Positions 21,168 through 25,014 of a stretch of 25,014 bases of DNA are shown here, in pieces. Location: IMG/VR virus record IMGVR_UViG_3300027754_000409, positions 1 to 25,014 of that record. The stretch is one strand, 5' to 3'. Position 1 is the stretch's first letter, and each line of letters starts with the position of its first letter. The position numbers were made by a program, and so were the translations under genes. The stretch is from a virus. Under the pieces are notes generated by a model, which made no database searches, was not told the DNA's origin, and saw only the letters and a program-made list of their open reading frames with translations.

Positions 21168-21619
21168 GAAAAGTAAAGTTCTGATTCAGCGTTTCTTCGA
21201 AGTGTCAATCCGTTTAAGACTTTGCCTCCACTCTTATTCCATTTTAAAAACTCTAATTTAATTGATTCATCATTTGGATCAGCATTTACTTTTTTAAGCA
21301 AAGTGCTTTTCTTTAAAGACCCAGCGCCCAAGTTATAGCAAAATGATACCAATGCATCGAATTGGTTCTGATTAATGTCATCACGGCAAAACGAGTCAAC
21401 GCTCCGTTCATAATGTTTAATTACATTTAAAAAAATATCGGTTGCTCTTGCTTCGCTAATGGGTGCATCGGTCATTTTAACCTTTGTCCCGTCTTCGTAA
21501 TAAGTGCAACCGATTGATATTGTTGGAATACCAGCTGGACATAAATAAGGCTTGAGTTTAACTCCCTCAAACTTCTTTATTAGGCTTAGTCCTTTTTGGC
21601 TTATTTGGTTGACCTTCAT
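21164..21619 (-). CDS. GH24 lysozyme (endolysin)
   Basis: A 151-residue muramidase that cuts peptidoglycan. The T4-lysozyme-type catalytic triad appears with the family spacing Glu-8-Asp/Cys-5-Thr: Glu18 in KKFEG, Cys27 in PYLCPAG and Thr33 in IPTIS. Downstream NQNQFDALVSFCYNLGAG (about 83-100) and LTLRRNAESELY near the end are strong GH24 marks. The Cys at the middle position is a known variant of the usual Asp. No signal peptide or N-terminal anchor is visible, so release through a holin is expected. The start overlaps the previous gene by 53 bp. Confidence 0.9.
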   Translation of the reverse strand: MKVNQISQKGLSLIKKFEGVKLKPYLCPAGIPTISIGCTYYEDGTKVKMTDAPISEARATDIFLNVIKHYERSVDSFCRDDINQNQFDALVSFCYNLGAGSLKKSTLLKKVNADPNDESIKLEFLKWNKSGGKVLNGLTLRRNAESELYFS

Positions 21620-21884
21620 CTAATTTTGCTCTTAATTCAATGTTTTCACTTCTCAAATTATGAATCTCAGTTGTCAAAGTTTCAACTTTGTCTTTTAAAT
21701 CTGCAACCTCAGCTTTTAAATCAGTTGCCATCTCTCTCCAAATTTTAATTGCTTCTTGGACATTGGTAATCTCAGTCGATTGTACCTCAACTCCTTCTTT
21801 CTTTCGACCAAATAACCAGGTTACTAATGCTCCAAAAAATCCAGTTGTCGCTGGTATAATTACCTCTTCCCAATCATTCATCAT
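21567..21884 (-). CDS. Membrane-anchored coiled-coil protein, possible holin-like lysis protein
   Basis: A 105-residue protein with one hydrophobic segment near the start (about 7-24, EVIIPATTGFFGALVTWLF), followed by GRKKEG and a long coiled coil (about 45-92, with ATDLKAEVADLKDKVETL). It stands directly before the lysozyme, with a 53-bp overlap, which is where a holin is expected. One short span with a coiled coil also suits an inner-membrane lysis partner or a virion-exit protein. I favour a lysis role by position without deciding which. Confidence 0.5.
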   Translation of the reverse strand: MMNDWEEVIIPATTGFFGALVTWLFGRKKEGVEVQSTEITNVQEAIKIWREMATDLKAEVADLKDKVETLTTEIHNLRSENIELRAKLDEGQPNKPKRTKPNKEV

Positions 21885-22174
21885 TCAACTGGAGTTTCAG
21901 GTGCAACTTCTTCTTGAATTGGAGTAATTACTCTCTCTTTTAAACCTAATGTTTCTAATGCCCATTTAACAATAAATGAGTCATCGATTCCCCATTGCGC
22001 CACGATAGGCTCAGGGATAATCAGATTGCCTTCTTCAATCATAGGATTAAATTGGCTCATTAATTTAAAATACAAAGTTTGCTCAATGCCTTCAAGAGAA
22101 TAATTAACGACACGAATTTCCACTCGGTCAGCTACCTCTCTTACTCCTTTAATTGGCTCAATGAATATGATCAT
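21881..22174 (-). CDS. Unknown 97-residue protein
   Basis: A beta-rich N-terminal part (EPIKGVREVADRVEIRVVNY) and a helical, acidic C-terminus ending VAPETPVE. I have seen this kind of small protein between tail fibre and lysis genes of Bacteroidota phages but know no function. It starts one base after the previous gene ends and overlaps the next by 4 bp. Confidence 0.6.
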   Translation of the reverse strand: MIIFIEPIKGVREVADRVEIRVVNYSLEGIEQTLYFKLMSQFNPMIEEGNLIIPEPIVAQWGIDDSFIVKWALETLGLKERVITPIQEEVAPETPVE

Positions 22175-22175
22175 A

Positions 22176-22445
22176 TTAGTCTTTTATAAATATCTCTAAT
22201 AACTGCGCTTTGGCTAAAACGGTAAAAGACTCTGAATCTTTTACAAATCCTTTTAAAGTTTCTTGGTCTGACTTGTCTAAATCTAAGACCTCGCCTTTAA
22301 ATAACTTCTTTGCCCAATCCCAAAATTTAAGTGCATCTCCTTTAGATGCGGAGGCTAATGCGCCAGCTAACATTTTACCAGCATTACCGCCTTCAAAAAC
22401 TTGGTCATCAAGACCAATAAAGTCAAAGTTAAAATCTAATTTCAT
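22176..22445 (-). CDS. Unknown 89-residue protein
   Basis: A short acidic protein (MKLDFNFDFIGLDDQVFEGG onward) with an Ala-rich helix (AGKMLAGALASASKG, 23-37) and a charged C-terminal half. No family recognised. It stands 48 bp after the adhesin gene and next to the 97-residue gene, so it may be a small virion or assembly protein. It has no signal peptide or membrane span. Confidence 0.6.
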   Translation of the reverse strand: MKLDFNFDFIGLDDQVFEGGNAGKMLAGALASASKGDALKFWDWAKKLFKGEVLDLDKSDQETLKGFVKDSESFTVLAKAQLLEIFIKD

Positions 22446-22493
22446 TTGTTTGGTTGTTTAGTTTACAATCATAAATAGCTATTATCCAAAATT

Positions 22494-24629
22494 TTACCAA
22501 AATGAATAAGTGCCATTTGAATTAACAACTATTTCAAATGTTGTATTTCTATATTTAGGCTCGTTATTTGCTCGGTTAATTGTAATCCCATCATAGGGAT
22601 TATAATCTCCGCTTTTGGATACTATCAAATTTCCTTGATAATAAATTCTATAATAAATTCTTATGCCAAAATTAGTAGCATCTTGATAAGGGTAAGAAGT
22701 ATTTAATGCCCCATTTGTTGTATCTCTTGGCGGATTGACTACATAAATTACTTGAGTTGCAAAGAATTGTTGATTAATAAATCCCATTGAATACTGCGGA
22801 CTATAATTAGCCTGGTTATTAACTGAGAATGAATATGTCAATCCGTTAACATCATTAGGAATACGATTATTAGTCGTTTGAAATATTGGTAAAAACGTAT
22901 AATTATTCGCCCATATTGTCGTAATGTTTCCTGATTCAACTAAGTTATTATTTACATAATTTTTATTTAATGTAACTCGCTTTCTTGGAACGGTAATATT
23001 AAGGGCATCGATAATTAAATTATCTTCAGGTCTTAAATTTTCATCTTGGCTTACGGTTGACATACGATAATATGTAATTGGTAAACTAAAGAATATATAA
23101 AATCCGTATTGCCCAACTGGAACGGTTACATTATCTTTTTGAGTAAACACCGCAATATTAAAAGCCGATCCTTGAGAAAATGTAAAGTAATCAGTATTAT
23201 AATTTACTTGTACATCATCAACAACCCGAAAAGGAATCGGTAATTCAAACTCAATTCTTACTTTAGAATCATTGGTACTTGGAAAACTATTTATAGTTAA
23301 AATAGTCCCATTATAAATTAAATCCGTTGGCGCTGCATTTGCATTTATGCTTGTCCCATTATAATAACTTTGGTTATCTATTACCCTTGTAAATGAAAAT
23401 ATAGGAGTACTAAATACATAAGTTGAGACCGTATTACTTGTAGCATTATTATTTAAAATACTGCCACCATAAGCCGAAGCAAAGTTTGTGTAATTGCCCA
23501 CCGTAATTCCCCGAACTAAAAATTTAAAAGAAGCAAAATATCCAGCTGGCAAAGATGCGTTAGTTGTAAAAGTTACTGACCTACCATAAATATTTAAATC
23601 AAAAATATCAGGCTTAGTAATTAAACTCACATATTCAAACCCACTTGCTAAGTCATCAAACATCACAATTTGTCCTGAAGTTGCAGCGCCTAAAGTTCTC
23701 ATTACAATTTCAACTTCTCCTGAAGTATTTAAATTAAAAGAGCCAGGCATTGACTTTGATAATGTCATTTGTGGGTATCCATATTGACAAGTGCCTGATT
23801 GATTTGCTACCGCTTGTCCATTAGCATCTAACCATTGGTTACATAAATCAGTTGCCTGATTGTTTGCATTTGTATCCGCATCCGCTTGGCTTATTGTACT
23901 TGTGTAAGTAGCCGTAAAGAAAGGAGAATAAATCTCTTGGAATGAGCCTATTCCGTAAGCATCGCAATTATTCTTTTGGATTGTACGAACTAATCTTTTA
24001 GTTACTGAACTTGTCCACGTTGGCACTCCACCAACTCCCGTATAAACCGTGTTTGAAGTCTTAGTTATTGTTTCGCCTCCGCCTTCAACGCTTGCAAAAT
24101 TTGAATAAGTTCCTTGAATAGAAGTAGTAACGTAAATCGTTATTACTGCCCCGAATCCTACGGGCAAAGTTGAAGTAAAGGTAGCCGTTACTTGTTGTCC
24201 TGATATGCTAAATCCCCAAGCTGGAGTGTCCCTTTCATACCTTACAAAAGATAATCCATTTGGAATGTAATCCCGAACTATTATGTCTCCTGAGGAATTG
24301 ATTTGACCATTGTTTGCAATCGTTAATCGATAGGCAAATTCTTGTCCTGAGTTTACACTTGTAGGCGCAGTCTTTGAAATTGTTATGTATGGCGCTGGAA
24401 CATTACACCTTTGACAATAAAGATACCATTCAGTCGGGAATACCGTCGGAAGATTGCCGTCAGGTCTTGGAGTATAATATTGATTTAATGGAATTGTTTG
24501 CCCACTTGAGTTTTGAAGTTGTCCAAGTTCAGCCAATGTAATGGAAATAAGAGGATTCGCTTGCGATTCCCCCGTAATCTCATTATAGACATCGGCAAAA
24601 GACATTTCGCCACTTCCTTGTAACGGCAT
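22494..24629 (-). CDS. Adhesin-like virion protein with DUF11 and DUF5977 domains
   Basis: A 711-residue protein without signal peptide. Residues 1-20 (MPLQGSGEMSFADVYNEITG) resemble the short attachment motif at the start of many tail fibre proteins. A DUF11-type repeat domain follows at about 81-195 (ITISKTAPTSVNSGQ, NTVYTGVGG), then a DUF5977-like domain at 206-281 (TISQADADTNANNQAT, NQSGTC), a second DUF11-type domain at 287-405, and about 300 beta-rich residues. These are beta domains of surface adhesins, so host binding is likely. The ATG at 24629 follows the stop of the S74 spike gene immediately. Confidence 0.78.
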   Translation of the reverse strand: MPLQGSGEMSFADVYNEITGESQANPLISITLAELGQLQNSSGQTIPLNQYYTPRPDGNLPTVFPTEWYLYCQRCNVPAPYITISKTAPTSVNSGQEFAYRLTIANNGQINSSGDIIVRDYIPNGLSFVRYERDTPAWGFSISGQQVTATFTSTLPVGFGAVITIYVTTSIQGTYSNFASVEGGGETITKTSNTVYTGVGGVPTWTSSVTKRLVRTIQKNNCDAYGIGSFQEIYSPFFTATYTSTISQADADTNANNQATDLCNQWLDANGQAVANQSGTCQYGYPQMTLSKSMPGSFNLNTSGEVEIVMRTLGAATSGQIVMFDDLASGFEYVSLITKPDIFDLNIYGRSVTFTTNASLPAGYFASFKFLVRGITVGNYTNFASAYGGSILNNNATSNTVSTYVFSTPIFSFTRVIDNQSYYNGTSINANAAPTDLIYNGTILTINSFPSTNDSKVRIEFELPIPFRVVDDVQVNYNTDYFTFSQGSAFNIAVFTQKDNVTVPVGQYGFYIFFSLPITYYRMSTVSQDENLRPEDNLIIDALNITVPRKRVTLNKNYVNNNLVESGNITTIWANNYTFLPIFQTTNNRIPNDVNGLTYSFSVNNQANYSPQYSMGFINQQFFATQVIYVVNPPRDTTNGALNTSYPYQDATNFGIRIYYRIYYQGNLIVSKSGDYNPYDGITINRANNEPKYRNTTFEIVVNSNGTYSFW

Positions 24630-25014
24630 TTATTTAGAAGCTAAAAGTGTTTCTAAATTCTTTATTTTAGTATTTTGTTCTTTAATTGCTTCAATTAATA
24701 AAGCAGAAATATTACCATATTCAACACCCATTAAACCATCGTTACCCGTGTTGACAATCTCAGGAAATACCTTCTGCATTTCTTGTGCAATTACTCCACC
24801 ATGACGCTTGTCATCGTAAGTGGTATTATAAGTATATCCCGAAATTTGACCTACTTTTTCAAGTGCATTTTCTATTTTAGTAATATTGCTTTTTAAACGA
24901 ATATCTGAGTTAGCAGTAATTGAACCCGTTGCTCTAATTGCACCTGATACATAAAGCCGTTCTCCGTTATCACTTTGCGTTCCCACTAATAAATTTCCTG
25001 ATGTAGCTATCATT
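24630..25014 (-). CDS. Tail spike or fibre C-terminus with peptidase S74 chaperone (partial)
   Basis: Only the C-terminal part is in the window; the gene continues past the right edge, and the Met at 25013 is probably internal. The sequence has GNLLVGTQSDNGERLYVSG, then the S74 intramolecular chaperone with SDIRLKSNI (self-cleavage Ser), GGVIAQEMQKVFPEIV and a terminal coiled coil (ALLIEAIKEQNTKIKNLETL). In this family the chaperone assembles the spike or fibre trimer and then cuts itself off before the Ser. The protein is probably a receptor-binding spike. Confidence 0.88.
   Translation of the reverse strand, partial: MIATSGNLLVGTQSDNGERLYVSGAIRATGSITANSDIRLKSNITKIENALEKVGQISGYTYNTTYDDKRHGGVIAQEMQKVFPEIVNTGNDGLMGVEYGNISALLIEAIKEQNTKIKNLETLLASK

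Noticed and set aside
1-25014. tRNA genes, CRISPR arrays, transposons, integrase and attachment sites
   Set aside because: I looked for cloverleaf-like segments in gaps, regularly spaced repeats, terminal inverted repeats and recombinase motifs and saw none; gaps between genes are mostly too short.

Overview
This window reads as the greater part of a tailed double-stranded DNA phage (or prophage) genome of a Bacteroidota host. Every gene I support lies on the minus strand, so transcription runs from high to low coordinates. The host guess rests on four things. The DNA is AT-rich. Two intergenic promoters match the Bacteroidota sigma-A form (TTTG, about 19 bp, TAnnTTTG). Start codons are preceded by A-rich sequence rather than clear Shine-Dalgarno sites. 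A DUF5977 domain, known mainly from Bacteroidota, is present. No integrase, repressor, portal or major capsid gene is visible; the last two probably lie beyond the left edge.

Reading in the direction of transcription: (1) 25014-22494, the end of a tail-spike or fibre gene with a peptidase S74 chaperone, then a 711-residue adhesin-like virion protein with DUF11 and DUF5977 domains. (2) 22445-19558, two small unknown genes and a compact lysis cassette (membrane-anchored coiled-coil protein, GH24 lysozyme, single-protein spanin), then a small gene and a metallophosphoesterase. (3) 19557-19379, an extremely AT-rich control region with a possible terminator, a promoter and a palindrome at the expected transcript start. 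(4) 19378-16663, an early operon with two tiny coupled genes, an ERF-type annealing protein, an SSB-like protein and many small unknown genes. (5) 16679-12008, a second promoter with a structured leader, then a Lin1244/Lin1753-type replication protein whose own gene carries 11-bp tandem repeats next to a one-sided purine tract. That is a strong candidate origin, as in lambda O. It is followed by a possible helicase-loader-position gene, a VRR-NUC nuclease, a PAPS-reductase-like enzyme, a DUF3310 protein and a sigma-factor-like regulator. (6) 12042-8876, a modification cluster: glycosyltransferase, HAD-like protein, SAM methyltransferase and a ParB-DNA methylase fusion. (7) 8897-1, terminase small and large subunits, tail assembly chaperones joined by a T9 -1 frameshift site, tail proteins, a tape measure, an XkdF-like prohead protease and the start of a possible scaffold gene.

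How the parts fit: the early operon would provide recombination and ssDNA handling. The second operon would start replication and make the sigma-like protein, which sits just before the modification and late genes and may switch them on. The late genes package DNA and build a long, probably flexible tail of roughly 90 nm if the usual tape-measure scaling holds. The lysis cassette carries an endolysin and a spanin spanning the periplasm.

The observations most worth a second look are the iteron array inside the initiator gene, a G10 homopolymer inside the PAPS-reductase-like gene, the -1 frameshift site, a leader that could form a pseudoknot, a 19-bp direct repeat bracketing one small gene, and a recurring design of tiny single-span membrane proteins coupled by ATGA overlaps to the next gene.
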